A DNA stretch of 64,000 nucleotides. Origin: Mesorhizobium sp. GTDB lineage: Bacteria; Pseudomonadota; Alphaproteobacteria; Rhizobiales; Rhizobiaceae. A program made the position numbers and the translations under genes. Positions 1 through 10,270 of the stretch are shown here, piece after piece. Position 1 is the stretch's first letter. Each line of letters starts with the position of its first letter. The stretch spans positions 1-64,000 of the forward strand of contig NZ_JAFKID010000006.1 of assembly GCF_017306545.1 (NCBI RefSeq). Reading direction: 5' to 3'. The notes under the pieces are model-generated. The model was not told the origin of the DNA. It did no database searches and saw only the letters and a list, made by a program, of their open reading frames with translations.

Positions 1-2
1 TG

Positions 3-359
3 ACGGAAGAAAACGGCTACCGCGCCGCTAGGCGGCTGCTCGAAAGCGGCGAGGCTCCGACCGCGATCCTGTGCTCCAGTCTCATCATGGCGCTCGGCGT
101 GGTGCGGGCGGTGCGCGATCTCGACCTTTCCATCCCCGGCGACCTCTCGTTGATCGCGCATGACGACGTCTTTTCCTGGCTGAAGCCGGAGAATTTCTCG
201 GTGCCGCTGTCGACGACGCGCTCGTCCATCCGCGCCGCCGGCGCGCGCGTTGCCGAGCGGCTGGCGGCACGCATCTCGGGCCTTGAAGACGGCGCGCGCG
301 GCGAAGTCTGGCCAGTCGACCTGGTCGTGCGCGGCTCGATCGCCGGGGCGCCGGCCTAA
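3..359 (+). CDS. LacI-family transcriptional regulator, C-terminal part (5' truncated)
   Basis: The frame is open from the window edge to a TAA at 357-359, so only the last ~118 residues are present. They look like the end of a periplasmic-binding-protein-type sensor domain of the LacI/GalR family: a segment reading ILCSSLIMALGVVRA (the 'nominated residue, second-subdomain helix'), then SLIAHDDVFSWLKP and a run ending VVRGSIAGAP, which is the usual '...L.(V/I)RGS' finish of these regulators. The DNA-binding helix-turn-helix lies outside the window, so the ligand and target genes cannot be inferred. The next gene, on the opposite strand, ends 9 bp away (convergent). Confidence 0.85.
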   Translation, partial: TEENGYRAARRLLESGEAPTAILCSSLIMALGVVRAVRDLDLSIPGDLSLIAHDDVFSWLKPENFSVPLSTTRSSIRAAGARVAERLAARISGLEDGARGEVWPVDLVVRGSIAGAPA

Positions 360-368
360 ACCCGGCCG

Positions 369-875
369 TCAGGGCTTTCGACGGGCAGGCGCCGGCCAGA
401 TGCCGGCGTGTAGCGTCGTCGTCGCCAGCCCGCGCGCCAACGTTTCCGCATCGTTCGCATGAGCGGCGATCGCCCGACGTTTCGGGATCAATAATCCCTG
501 CGCCAGCGCGGTCGGGCGAGCCATGAGCCGCGACAGGAACGGCGCGCGCGAGCCGGGCGCGCGGGAAAACCGTGCCGGTATGGCCGAACGGCCGACATGG
601 ACAGCGACTTCGTCAGTCCAGCCGTCTTCCAGACGCGCGCCCGGTTCGAGAACGAGCAGCCAGTCCGATCTGGCCCCGCCGATGGCGTCGGCTATTCCGT
701 CGGTGGCGACACGGCAACCGGCGTGCTCCGCCACCGCGAGCGTGCCGTCGCCGGAGCCGCCGTCGCAGACGATCACTTCGCGCACCGCTCCCTCCACCGC
801 CGCTCCGACGAGACAGGCAAGCGTGCGGGCAAGGCCTTCCTCGTCGTCAAGGGTCTGGATCAGCACGCTGAGCAT
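369..875 (-). CDS. small family-2-like glycosyltransferase
   Basis: A 168-residue protein starting MLSVLIQTLDDEEG, with the GT-A nucleotide-binding look of family 2 glycosyltransferases: LSVLIQT strand, then EVIVCDGGSGDGT (DGGS-x-DGT motif, residues ~38-50). The position where the DxD metal site is expected reads LLVLEPGARL, so the canonical acidic pair is missing. The protein is also shorter than typical family members (~220 aa or more). Donor and acceptor are unknown and catalytic activity is uncertain. The start is the ATG at 873-875; no clear Shine-Dalgarno is seen. It is divergent from the radical SAM gene at 975, with a 99-bp gap between them. Confidence 0.65.
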   Translation of the reverse strand: MLSVLIQTLDDEEGLARTLACLVGAAVEGAVREVIVCDGGSGDGTLAVAEHAGCRVATDGIADAIGGARSDWLLVLEPGARLEDGWTDEVAVHVGRSAIPARFSRAPGSRAPFLSRLMARPTALAQGLLIPKRRAIAAHANDAETLARGLATTTLHAGIWPAPARRKP

Positions 876-974
876 CGGCAAGCCGATAACGCAAAGCGCG
901 CGACGGCGCCAGCCGCCTCGTCGTTCCTCAAAAAGTTCTTGCTTTGTTCTTATGATCGAAATAGGAATAATTTC

Positions 975-2180
975 ATGAGACACGCGATTCGACAGAATGC
1001 GGACCGGCCCTGGGAGCGGGCGAAAATGGAACAGATTGTGAGCGCCGACATTGCAGCCTTTGGCGCGGGGCGCGCCGACATGGCCAATGCGATGATCGAG
1101 GAAAGCGGCATCCGCATCCGGCCCGACCGCAATCGCGGCCGCTCGGCCGGCATCAACCCGTCCGGCCGCTTCGAGCCGGTGACGCGGCATGTCTTCGACG
1201 ACGGCTGGAACTCCATCGAGGAGTTGCCGCCGTTCAGGACCGAGGTGCAGGTGGAGAGGCCGCGCACCATCATCACCCGCAACACGTCGCCCGACATTTC
1301 CTTCGACCGCTCGATCAACCCCTATCGCGGCTGCGAGCACGGCTGTGTCTACTGCTTCGCCAGGCCGACGCATGCCTTCATGGGCCTGTCGCCGGGGCTG
1401 GATTTCGAATCGAAGCTGTTCGCCAAGCCGGACGCCGCGAAACTGCTCGACCGGGAACTGTCGAAGGAAGGCTACCAGCCCCGCACCATCGCCATCGGCA
1501 CCAACACCGATCCTTATCAGCCGGTGGAACGGCAATGGCGCATCATGCGCGAGATTCTCGAGGTGCTGGAGGCGCGCGGCCATCCGGTCGGCATCGTCAC
1601 CAAGTCGGCGCTGGTGGTGCGCGACATCGACATATTGGCGCGCATGGCCGAGCGGGGGCTGGCCAAGGTGGCGCTGTCGGTGACGACGCTCGACCGCGCC
1701 CTGGCACGCACGATGGAGCCGCGCGCCTCGACTCCGGCGAAGCGGCTGGAGGCGATCCGCCAACTGGCCGAGGCCGGCATCCCGGCTTCCGTCATGGTGG
1801 CGCCGATCCTGCCGGGGCTGACCGATTCCGAGATCGAACGCATTCTCGATTCGGCCTGTGCGGCCGGCGCCCGCGAGGCCGGCTATGTGATGCTCAGGCT
1901 GCCGCTGGAGGTGGCGCCGATCTTCAAGGACTGGCTGCTTCGGCACTATCCCGACCGCTACCGGCACGTCATGGCGCTGGTGCGCTCGATGCGCGGCGGC
2001 AAGGATTACGATTCGGAATGGGGCAAGCGCATGAAGGGCGGCGGCCCCTATGCCTGGCAGATCGGCCGCCGCTTCGAGATCGCGGCAAAACGCCTCGGCC
2101 TGAACACCGAGCGGCGCGTGCTGCGTACCGACCTGTTCCGCCCGGCCGCCCGGCAGAACGAGCAATTGATGCTGTTGTAG
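975..2180 (+). CDS. PA0069-family radical SAM protein
   Basis: A 401-residue protein with the radical SAM [4Fe-4S] signature CEHGCVYC (C-x3-C-x2-C, in [17 protein letters not shown]) about 115 residues in, preceded by [16 protein letters not shown], the typical lead-in of the PA0069/COG1533 (SplB-like) family. Substrate is not established for this family; DNA-repair roles like spore photoproduct lyase are only inferred by distant similarity. The start at 975 is chosen because AGGA lies 8 bp upstream; in-frame ATGs at 1026 and 1080 are alternatives and would remove residues before the conserved core only. Confidence 0.85.
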   Translation: MRHAIRQNADRPWERAKMEQIVSADIAAFGAGRADMANAMIEESGIRIRPDRNRGRSAGINPSGRFEPVTRHVFDDGWNSIEELPPFRTEVQVERPRTIITRNTSPDISFDRSINPYRGCEHGCVYCFARPTHAFMGLSPGLDFESKLFAKPDAAKLLDRELSKEGYQPRTIAIGTNTDPYQPVERQWRIMREILEVLEARGHPVGIVTKSALVVRDIDILARMAERGLAKVALSVTTLDRALARTMEPRASTPAKRLEAIRQLAEAGIPASVMVAPILPGLTDSEIERILDSACAAGAREAGYVMLRLPLEVAPIFKDWLLRHYPDRYRHVMALVRSMRGGKDYDSEWGKRMKGGGPYAWQIGRRFEIAAKRLGLNTERRVLRTDLFRPAARQNEQLMLL

Positions 2181-2341
2181 AAGGTTTTCAACGGTTTGCC
2201 CGCGCTGGCGAGGGTCGGCGCATGGCGAAAGATCCCGTCCGGCCCTGTCCCCCGGTCCCGACGGTGCCCTCCCGTTCCGCCACCCCTGCGAGCGGGAGGG
2301 TCTTGCGGAGAATCGGAGCCGGTGCGAGCCTCGCCGCAACC

Positions 2342-3019
2342 ATGGCTCGCGCGCGTTCCGATTCTCCGCTTCTCTTCGAGATGGTCGAAAAGCCGGACTT
2401 CGCCATCGAGGCGAAGGCGGCGACGGATGGCCTGTGGCCGGTCGCCGGCATGGACGAAGCCGGGCGCGGTCCGCTGGCCGGCCCGGTGGTGGCCGCTGCC
2501 GTCGTGCTCGATCCCAACCGCATTCCCGAAGGACTGGACGATTCCAAACGGCTGACCTTTGCACAGCGCGAGGCGCTGTTCGAGGCCATCCTGGCCAGCG
2601 CGCAGGGCGTGGCGATGGCTTCCGTCTCGGCCGAGGGCATCGACCGCATCAACATCCTCAGAGCCAGCCTGGAGGCGATGCGCCGCGCCGTCTGCGGCCT
2701 GCCCGTCCGGCCGAAACTGGCGCTGGCGGACGGCCGCGACGTGCCGCCCGGCCTGCCCTGCGAAGGGCGCGCGCTGGTTAAGGGTGACCAGCGTTCGCAA
2801 TCCATCGCCGCCGCCTCGATCGTCGCCAAGGTGATGCGCGACCGCATGATGGCGCGCTGCGGAAGCGTCCACGTCCATTACGGCTTCGAGGTCCATATGG
2901 GCTATGCCACGGTGCGCCACCGCACGGCGATCGGCCTGCACGGACCGTTGCCCAGGCTGCATCGCATTTCCTTCGCGCCGTTCCGGCAGGACGCTGCGGC
3001 CATCGCCGTTGAGGAATGA
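2342..3019 (+). CDS. rnhB: ribonuclease HII
   Basis: A 225-residue RNase HII, which cuts the RNA strand of RNA/DNA hybrids and starts removal of misincorporated ribonucleotides. Visible motifs: [17 protein letters not shown] near residue 36 (catalytic Asp-Glu of the DEAGRG block), [15 protein letters not shown] (third acidic residue), [18 protein letters not shown] and the terminal [12 protein letters not shown] block. The open frame extends well upstream, but similarity begins only near [14 protein letters not shown], so the ATG at 2342 is taken. It runs convergent to the ABC transporter operon, whose last gene ends at 3104. Confidence 0.92.
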   Translation: MARARSDSPLLFEMVEKPDFAIEAKAATDGLWPVAGMDEAGRGPLAGPVVAAAVVLDPNRIPEGLDDSKRLTFAQREALFEAILASAQGVAMASVSAEGIDRINILRASLEAMRRAVCGLPVRPKLALADGRDVPPGLPCEGRALVKGDQRSQSIAAASIVAKVMRDRMMARCGSVHVHYGFEVHMGYATVRHRTAIGLHGPLPRLHRISFAPFRQDAAAIAVEE

Positions 3020-3103
3020 TCGACAGGCATCGGGAAAGACCGCGAAAGCGGGCTGGGGAATCGGGTGGCGTAGAATTGCTGCCGCCGGCCCGAGGAGCGT
3101 GGA

Positions 3104-4760
<1,657 letters not shown>

Positions 4761-4768
<8 letters not shown>

Positions 4769-5591
4769 TGCCGCGTCCTCCCTTGAGGTCGGTCGTGCGG
4801 TTCAGCACCCAGTCGGCGACGAGGTTGACGGAGATGGCGAGCACGGCGATCGCCGCCGCCGGGATCAGCGCGGCGGGAATGCCGAAGACGATGCCGTCCT
4901 TGTTTTCCTTGACCATGCCGCCCCAGTCCGAATCCGGCGGCTGGACGCCGAGGCCGAGGAAGGACAGCGCCGACAGGAAGAGCACCGCGAAGATGAAGCG
5001 CACGCCGAGCTCGGCGATCAGCGGCGACAGCGCGTTGGGCAGGATCTCGCGGAAGATGATCCAGCGCATGCCTTCGCCGCGCAGCTTGGCCGCCTCGACA
5101 TAGTCCATGACGTTGATGTCGACGGCCACCGCGCGCGACAGGCGGTAGACGCGGGTGGAATCGAGGATGCCCATGACGAGGATCAGGGTCAGCGTGTTGG
5201 TCGGCAGCACCGACAGCACGACGAGGCCGAAGATCAGCGTCGGGATCGACATCAGAAGGTCGACGAAGCGCGACATCAGCGTGTCGAACCAGCCGCCGAC
5301 GGCGGCTGCGGTGAAGCCGAGGATGGCGCCGAGCGAGAAGGACAGCGCGGTCGCCAGCACGGCGATCAGGATGGTGATGCGCGCGCCGTAGATCATGCGC
5401 GACAGGAGGTCGCGGCCGAGATTGTCGGTGCCCAGCCAGTGCGCCGCCGACATCGGCTCCCACACGTCGCCGACGATCTCGCCGTTGCCGTGCGGGGCGA
5501 TCCAGGGTGCGAAGACCGCGCAGATCAGGAACAGGCCGGTGAGGATCAGGCCGAGCCAGGCGCCGACGGGGATGCGTTTCAGGTCAAGCAT
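4761..5591 (-). CDS. ABC transporter permease, DppC/OppC type
   Basis: A 276-residue inner-membrane permease with the OppC-type N-terminal hydrophobic segment (LGLILTGLFLICAVFAPW), the ...WLGTDNLGRDLLSRMIYGAR block that is diagnostic of the DppC/OppC subfamily, and the EAA loop DYVEAAKLRGEG that docks onto the ATPase. It overlaps the downstream ATPase gene by 8 bp and follows the DppB-type permease by 9 bp, consistent with translational coupling within one operon. Confidence 0.92.
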
Positions 5592-5600
5592 CGGCGCTCC

Positions 5601-6560
5601 CTATTTCGGATGCCTGAGCCGCGGATTGGCGAGGATCGCGGCAATGTCGGCGATGATGTTCAAGGTGATGTAGACGGCGGCGAAGATCAGCCCCACCGCC
5701 TGCACCACCGGCACGTCGCGCTTGGCGACATGGTCGACCAGATATTGTCCCATGCCGGGATAGACGAAGATGACCTCGATGACGACGACGCCGACCACCA
5801 GATAGGCGAGGTTGAGCATGACGACGTTGACCACCGGCGCGATGGCGTTGGGGAAGGCGTGTTTGCGGATGATCGCCAGCGGCGCGAGGCCCTTCAATTC
5901 GGCTGTCTCGATATAGGCCGACTGCATGACGTTGAGGATCGCCGCGCGCGTCATGCGCATCATGTGGGCGAGCACCACCAGCGTCAGCGCCGTCGCCGGC
6001 AGCACCACCGCCTCCAGCCGTTGCAGGAACGGCATGCCGTCGAAGACGGTCGAGATGGCGGGGAACACCTGCCACTTCACGGCGAAGAAATAGACCAGCA
6101 GGTAGCCGATGAAGAATTCCGGGAACGAGGTCGAGGCGAGCGCGAAGGCCGAGATGAGCCGGTCGACCGGGCCGTTGCGGTAGCGCACGGCGATGAGGCC
6201 GAGCAGGATGGCGAGCGGCACGGCCACCACCGCGGCACAGCCGGCGAGGAACAGCGTGTTCTTCAGCCGCGGCCAGATCGAGGAGGCGATGTCCTGGCCG
6301 CTGGTCAGCGCGGTACCGAGATTGCCGGTCAGCACGCCGCCGAGCCAATGGAAATAGCGCACATAGGCGGGATCGTTGAGGCCGAGCTGCTCGCGCAGAT
6401 TGGCCAGCGCCTGCGGCGTGGCGGCCTGGCCGAGAATGGATTGCGCTACGTCGCCGGGCAAGATCTGTGTGCCAACGAAGATCAGGATCGACACGGCGAA
6501 CAAGAGCACGATGCCCAGCGCGATGCGCTGGGCGATCAGCTTGAGGATGGGAACTGACAT
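5601..6560 (-). CDS. ABC transporter permease, DppB/OppB type
   Basis: A 319-residue integral membrane permease beginning MSVPILKLIAQRIALGIVLL, the usual OppB-type start (a first transmembrane helix ending in a FVGTQILPGD-like stretch). It carries the EAA loop YIETAELKGLAPLAIIRKH towards the C-terminus. Partner of the DppC-type permease encoded immediately downstream; together they form the translocation pore. The gap to the upstream binding-protein gene is 91 bp, so the four genes look like one transcript. Confidence 0.92.
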   Translation of the reverse strand: MSVPILKLIAQRIALGIVLLFAVSILIFVGTQILPGDVAQSILGQAATPQALANLREQLGLNDPAYVRYFHWLGGVLTGNLGTALTSGQDIASSIWPRLKNTLFLAGCAAVVAVPLAILLGLIAVRYRNGPVDRLISAFALASTSFPEFFIGYLLVYFFAVKWQVFPAISTVFDGMPFLQRLEAVVLPATALTLVVLAHMMRMTRAAILNVMQSAYIETAELKGLAPLAIIRKHAFPNAIAPVVNVVMLNLAYLVVGVVVIEVIFVYPGMGQYLVDHVAKRDVPVVQAVGLIFAAVYITLNIIADIAAILANPRLRHPK

Positions 6561-6651
6561 AAGGTGCCTGCCACGGGGCCTCGGGAGTGGAGCGGATGCT
6601 GACGTGGAGGAGGATAGGGCCGGCGCAACGCGCCGGCCCCGCCGGTATCGG

Positions 6652-8241
6652 TCAGGCTTCGAGCCAGCACAGGGCCAGCGCGTAGCCGTCGCACATTTCT
6701 TGTGCCGGATTGGCGACCCAGCCCTGCACGCCCTTGCCGCTGGCGTCGATGTACTGGTTGAAGAACGGCACGATCAGGCCGCCTTCGTCGCGCATCATGA
6801 TGCCGATGTCGCGATACATTGTCTTGCGCTTGCCTTCGTTGAGCTCGCCGCGCGCGGCGACCACCATCTTGTCGAATTCCGGCCGCTTGAAGCGCGTGTC
6901 GTTCCAGTCTGCGCTGGAAATGTAGGCGGTGGAATACATCTGGTCCTGCGTCGGCCGCCCGCCCCAATAGGAGAGTGAGAAGGGCTGCTTGTTCCACACT
7001 TCCGACCAGTAGCCGTCGCCCGGCTCGCGCTTGATCTCGATCTTGATGCCGGCCTTGGCGCAGCTCTGCTGGTAGAGCTGGGCGGCGTCCACCGCGCCGG
7101 GGAAGGCGACGTCCGAGGTGCGCAGCAGGATCGAGCCGGAATGGCCGGACTTCTTGTAGAATTCGGCCGCCTTGTCGGGATCGAACTTGCGCTGCTCGAT
7201 GTCGGTCGAGAACAGCGGATAGGCCTTGTTGACCGGCATGTCGTTGCCGACCTCGCCGTAGCCGCGCAGGATCTTGGAAAGCAGTTCCTCGCGGTCCATG
7301 GCGAGCTTCAGCGCCATTCGGAGGTCGTTGTTGTCGAACGGCGCGGTGTCGCAGAACATGTTGAAGGGATAGAAGCCGCGGCCCGACACGGCCTGGATGG
7401 TGACGCCCGGCACGCGCTTGATCAGGTCGACGATCTTCGGCTCGACGCGGTTGATCATGTTGACCTGGCCGCCCTGCAAGGCCGCCGTGCGCGCCGTCGG
7501 ATCGTTGATGACGACGATTTCCACCTGCGCGGCATGGCCGAGCTTGTCGCCCTGCCAGTAGTTGGCGAACTTCTCGCCGCCGTAGCGGACGCCCGGCTCG
7601 TTGATCGTGACCTTGTAGGGACCGGCCGATATGCCGGCGTTGGGGTTGTCCTTGCCGCCGTTCGGCTGGATGACGAGGTGGTAGTCGGCCATCAGGTAGG
7701 GGAAGTCTGCATTGGCTTCCTTGAGGGAAACGACGACCGCGTCGCCGTCCACCTTCATCGTGTCGATGCCTTGCAGGATGCCGAGCGCGGCCGATTTCGA
7801 CTTGGCGTCGGCGTGGCGTTCGAGCGTCGCCATCACGTCCGCCGGCGCCACCGTCTTGCCGTCGTGGAACTCGATGCCCTTGCGGATTTTCATCGTCCAG
7901 GTCTTGGCGTCGGGGCTGGAACCGATCTCCTCGGCGATGCGGTTTTCCAGGCTGCCGTCGGGGTTCAACTCGACCAGCAACTCGCCCCAGCACTTGCCGA
8001 AGTTGAAATTCACCTGGGAAAGATTGAGAGCCGGATCGAGCACGTTGGAGGATTCGCCTCCTTGCAGGCCGGCCTTGAGCGTACCGCCCTTGACGGGGCC
8101 GGCAGCGCGGGCGGCGTCGGAAAGCAACGTGTTGGCGAAGGCGGCGCTGGCGCCGAGGGCGGCGGCGCGGCCAAGGAAGTCACGTCGGCTGAGCTTGCCG
8201 CGGGCGACGTGGCGGCTCAGGAATTCAAGTTCGTCTGACAT
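6652..8241 (-). CDS. ABC transporter substrate-binding protein (family 5), Tat-type signal
   Basis: A 529-residue extracellular solute-binding protein family 5 (DppA/OppA-like) that defines the substrate of the importer encoded downstream. The N-terminus has a twin-arginine signal: SRRDFLGRAAALGASAAFA (residues ~18-36), cleavage likely near DAARAAG. The ATG at 8239-8241 is used because GAGGAG lies 7 bp before it; a further in-frame ATG five codons upstream lacks such a site. Family 5 proteins bind peptides, opines, nickel or other small molecules, and the sequence alone does not decide which. It is the first gene of the operon. Confidence 0.9.
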   Translation of the reverse strand: MSDELEFLSRHVARGKLSRRDFLGRAAALGASAAFANTLLSDAARAAGPVKGGTLKAGLQGGESSNVLDPALNLSQVNFNFGKCWGELLVELNPDGSLENRIAEEIGSSPDAKTWTMKIRKGIEFHDGKTVAPADVMATLERHADAKSKSAALGILQGIDTMKVDGDAVVVSLKEANADFPYLMADYHLVIQPNGGKDNPNAGISAGPYKVTINEPGVRYGGEKFANYWQGDKLGHAAQVEIVVINDPTARTAALQGGQVNMINRVEPKIVDLIKRVPGVTIQAVSGRGFYPFNMFCDTAPFDNNDLRMALKLAMDREELLSKILRGYGEVGNDMPVNKAYPLFSTDIEQRKFDPDKAAEFYKKSGHSGSILLRTSDVAFPGAVDAAQLYQQSCAKAGIKIEIKREPGDGYWSEVWNKQPFSLSYWGGRPTQDQMYSTAYISSADWNDTRFKRPEFDKMVVAARGELNEGKRKTMYRDIGIMMRDEGGLIVPFFNQYIDASGKGVQGWVANPAQEMCDGYALALCWLEA

Positions 8242-8334
8242 TAGCGTTCTCCTCACTCCGGTGGTTCGGCCGGCATCGTTTTTGTTTTTTGTCAGGAGAA
8301 TAATGGCCGTAAGGGAAAGTCGGGCGCAAGGCCG

Positions 8335-8371
8335 AATGCGACATTAGCTGGCGTAAATGGCATGTCGTATT
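8335..8371. promoter_or_regulatory. imperfect inverted repeat upstream of the ABC importer operon
   Basis: AATGCGACAT (8335-8344) and ATGTCGTATT (8362-8371) are complementary in 9 of 10 positions, separated by 17 bp, and lie ~95-130 bp upstream of the binding-protein start. This could be an operator for the ABC operon or for the divergent toxin-antitoxin genes. No cognate regulator is identified. Confidence 0.3.
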
Positions 8372-8441
8372 TGGACCAATCAAGCGGTTGGCCGAGTCCG
8401 GATGTGAAGTGATCGGGTCTCGTCGCGATGAGTGTTTGGCC

Positions 8442-8469
8442 TTGAAAGGTTTTTTCAGAGTGCTAATTA
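8442..8469 (+). promoter_or_regulatory. putative sigma-70-type promoter of the toxin-antitoxin operon
   Basis: TTGAAA at 8442-8447 and TAATTA at 8464-8469 are separated by 16 bp in a locally A/T-rich patch, 26 bp before the antitoxin ATG at 8496. This is the best-looking -35/-10 pair in the gap. Assignment is by eye only. Confidence 0.45.
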
Positions 8470-8495
8470 AAGTACCAGAAATGGAGCGCTTATCG

Positions 8496-8744
8496 ATGCC
8501 GCATACGGTGCTTGCAGAAGTGACGGCCAGCGTGTCGGAGTTGAAGAAAAACCCGATGGGCACGGTCGCCGCCGGGGAAGGATTCCCGGTGGCCATCCTC
8601 AACCGCAACGAGCCGGCATTCTATTGCGTGCCCGCCAAGGCGTTCGAGGTCATGATGGATCGGCTGGAGGATATCGAACTCAATGCGATCGCGGATTCGC
8701 GGAGCGGCGAGAGGCGGCTGCGCGTGACGCTCGATGAGCTATGA
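8496..8744 (+). CDS. type II toxin-antitoxin antitoxin, Phd/YefM-StbD-like
   Basis: An 82-residue protein (MPHTVLAEVTASVSELKKNP...) with the N-terminal dimerisation/DNA-binding block TASVSELKKNPMGTV and the following GFPVAILNRNEPAFYCVP characteristic of StbD/RelB-like antitoxins in the Phd/YefM superfamily. It should neutralise the RelE-like toxin encoded next and repress their common promoter. The ATG at 8496 is chosen because GGAGCG sits 7 bp ahead; an in-frame ATG at 8481 is possible. Its 3' end overlaps the toxin gene by 11 bp, the classic coupled arrangement. Confidence 0.85.
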   Translation: MPHTVLAEVTASVSELKKNPMGTVAAGEGFPVAILNRNEPAFYCVPAKAFEVMMDRLEDIELNAIADSRSGERRLRVTLDEL

Positions 8745-9015
8745 ACTGGAATTCCTCGAATCCGCCCTGAAGGAATGGAAGAAGCTCGACGCCAACACGC
8801 GCGAGCAGTTTCGCAAGAAATTGAGGGAGCGCTGCGAGAGCCCGCACGTTCCTGCCGCGAAACTGCACGGCTCGAGCAATCGCTACAAGATCAAGCTGCG
8901 CAGCATCGGCTACCGGCTGGTCTATGCCGTCGAGGACGGCCGCATGGTGGTTCTGGTGATTGCCGTGGGGCGGCGTGACAGGTCGCAGGTCTATGAAACG
9001 GCTGGAAAGCGCTGA
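8734..9015 (+). CDS. type II toxin, RelE/ParE (StbE) family
   Basis: A 93-residue basic protein (MSYELEFLESALKEWKKLD...) with the RelE fold signature: the EWKKL helix, the RYKIKLRSIGYRLVYAVED beta-hairpin and the C-terminal VLVIAVGRRDRSQVYE strand. RelE-type toxins usually cleave mRNA on the ribosome; ParE relatives instead inhibit gyrase. The conserved GYRLVY and GRRDR pattern fits the RelE/StbE branch. The start overlaps the antitoxin end. The gene stops 3 bp before the convergent deaminase gene, leaving no room for a separate terminator. Confidence 0.87.
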   Translation: MSYELEFLESALKEWKKLDANTREQFRKKLRERCESPHVPAAKLHGSSNRYKIKLRSIGYRLVYAVEDGRMVVLVIAVGRRDRSQVYETAGKR

Positions 9016-9018
9016 CGC

Positions 9019-9612
9019 TCAGCTCAGCGGGATGTCGTTGTCGGCTTTGCCGGTCTGATAAGTTGTGGAAAGTGCGTCGTAGCGGTCGGAAATCGCGGCG
9101 ATGCGTGCCTCCAGCCGCTCGCGCTCGGCAACGGGCAGCACCCGCACCAGCCGCCGGATGGAGAAGCTTTTCCAGTAGGCGTTTTCAGCGTTGTAGCCGC
9201 CGGGATCGAGCGTGAAGACTTCCTTCAGGATCTTCAGGTCGTGCGGGATGGCGAAGGAATCGCGCGAATCCTCATGGCTGAACAGGTAGTAGAAATTGTC
9301 GAAGCCGGTCCAGGTGATGGCCGACAGGCACAGCGAACAGGGCTCGTGCGTGGCGAGGAAGATGGCGTCGCCGGTTTCGACGCGCTCCGCCTTCGGCATC
9401 TCGTAGAAGCGCTTCAGGCAATGCACCTCGCCGTGCCACAGCGGGTTCTCGATCTCGTTGTTGGTTTCGGCGATGACCAGCGAGCGGTCGCCCTTTCTTA
9501 AGATGGCGGCGCCGAACAGCTTGTTGCCATGGGCCACGCCTTCGGCGGTCTTCGGCACGATGTCGTTTTCGATGACGTCGAGCAGGCGGTCGATCAGCGA
9601 CACGTCGGTCAT
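9019..9612 (-). CDS. cytidine/guanine-deaminase-fold hydrolase
   Basis: A 197-residue protein of the CDA (zinc nucleoside/base deaminase) superfamily: LWHGEVHCLKRF carries the HxE zinc/proton-shuttle motif, and THEPCSLCLSAITW carries the PCxxC zinc-ligand motif. The start ATG (9610-9612) overlaps the end of the upstream allA gene by 4 bp, so the two are translationally coupled. Its place inside a purine-degradation cluster suggests action on a purine base, nucleoside or ureide. A separate amidohydrolase-type guanine deaminase is encoded at 21462, so this enzyme may have a different substrate. Confidence 0.8.
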   Translation of the reverse strand: MTDVSLIDRLLDVIENDIVPKTAEGVAHGNKLFGAAILRKGDRSLVIAETNNEIENPLWHGEVHCLKRFYEMPKAERVETGDAIFLATHEPCSLCLSAITWTGFDNFYYLFSHEDSRDSFAIPHDLKILKEVFTLDPGGYNAENAYWKSFSIRRLVRVLPVAERERLEARIAAISDRYDALSTTYQTGKADNDIPLS

Positions 9613-10118
9613 GGCGCGGAGCCTTCCGGCAGGCGAACTTCGTAAGGGTGCGAGAAATAGAATTCCTCGACGTTGGAACCGTCGCCGCCGCGATCGACGA
9701 CGACGAAATCCTGGGCCGCGCCGACCGGCGTCAGCACGCCGTGCCACAGGCCGCGCGGATAGTTCACGCCCTGTCCGGGTTTTGTCAGGAAAGCGGTCGG
9801 CTCGCCCGGCCCGTCAGTGCCGTTCGGGCACACCACCACGACGAAGGGACGCGGCGACAGCGGGATGAAGGCCTGGCTGCCGAACGGATGGCGCTCGACC
9901 ATCGAAAGCGCCAGCGGAAAGTCATAGGGCGTGCCGCGGAACAGGTTGACCAGTACATGCCCGTTCGGCCCCGCCGCCTCCGGCTTCACCAGCGCGTGAT
10001 AGCGCTCGCAGCGGCCGTTGTTGATCGGGTAATGGCTGTCGGTGTCGAAGTCGATCACCTCGCCGAACGGCGCGAAGCTCGCGCGGGTAAGGGGCCGGGC
10101 GGTGATGATGCGGGTCAT
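9609..10118 (-). CDS. allA: ureidoglycolate lyase
   Basis: A 169-residue AllA-family protein (MTRIITARPLTRASFAPFGEVI...). It cleaves (S)-ureidoglycolate to glyoxylate and urea, the last step of allantoin breakdown. Family features visible are the N-terminal PLTRASFAPFGEVI block, NNGRCERYHAL, VERHPFGSQAFIPL and LPRGLWHGVL-type cupin motif (here NYPRGLWHGVLTPVG). It overlaps the downstream deaminase gene by 4 bp. The repeat at 10150-10245 separates it from allE upstream on the same strand. Confidence 0.93.
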   Translation of the reverse strand: MTRIITARPLTRASFAPFGEVIDFDTDSHYPINNGRCERYHALVKPEAAGPNGHVLVNLFRGTPYDFPLALSMVERHPFGSQAFIPLSPRPFVVVVCPNGTDGPGEPTAFLTKPGQGVNYPRGLWHGVLTPVGAAQDFVVVDRGGDGSNVEEFYFSHPYEVRLPEGSAP

Positions 10119-10149
10119 GACCTGCTCTGACCGGGTTTCCTGCCGAAAT

Positions 10150-10245
10150 TACCCCCGCCCCTAACCCCTCCCCTCAAGGGGGAGGGGAAGCTGCCGCCAG
10201 CCAAGTCCCCCTCCCCCTTGAGGGGAGGGGTTAGGGGTGGGGGTA
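10150..10245. repeat. palindromic G/C-rich intergenic repeat, family B copy 1
   Basis: A near-perfect long inverted repeat: CCCCTAACCCCTCCCCTCAAG... on the left is matched by ...TTGAGGGGAGGGGTTAGGGG on the right, around a short unrelated centre. It lies between allE and allA on the same transcript. Related copies are at 55095 and 60565. Confidence 0.85.
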
Positions 10246-10270
10246 TGAGATGCTCGACGCTCATCGTTTG

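Noticed and set aside
3020-3103. Terminator between rnhB and the ABC operon
   Set aside because: Only a 4-bp CCGC-GAAA-GCGG hairpin is present, too weak and without a T-run.
10150-10245. Possible terminator between allE and allA
   Set aside because: The inverted repeat is long, but it has no T-run and is a copy of a dispersed repeat family, so it is listed as a repeat.
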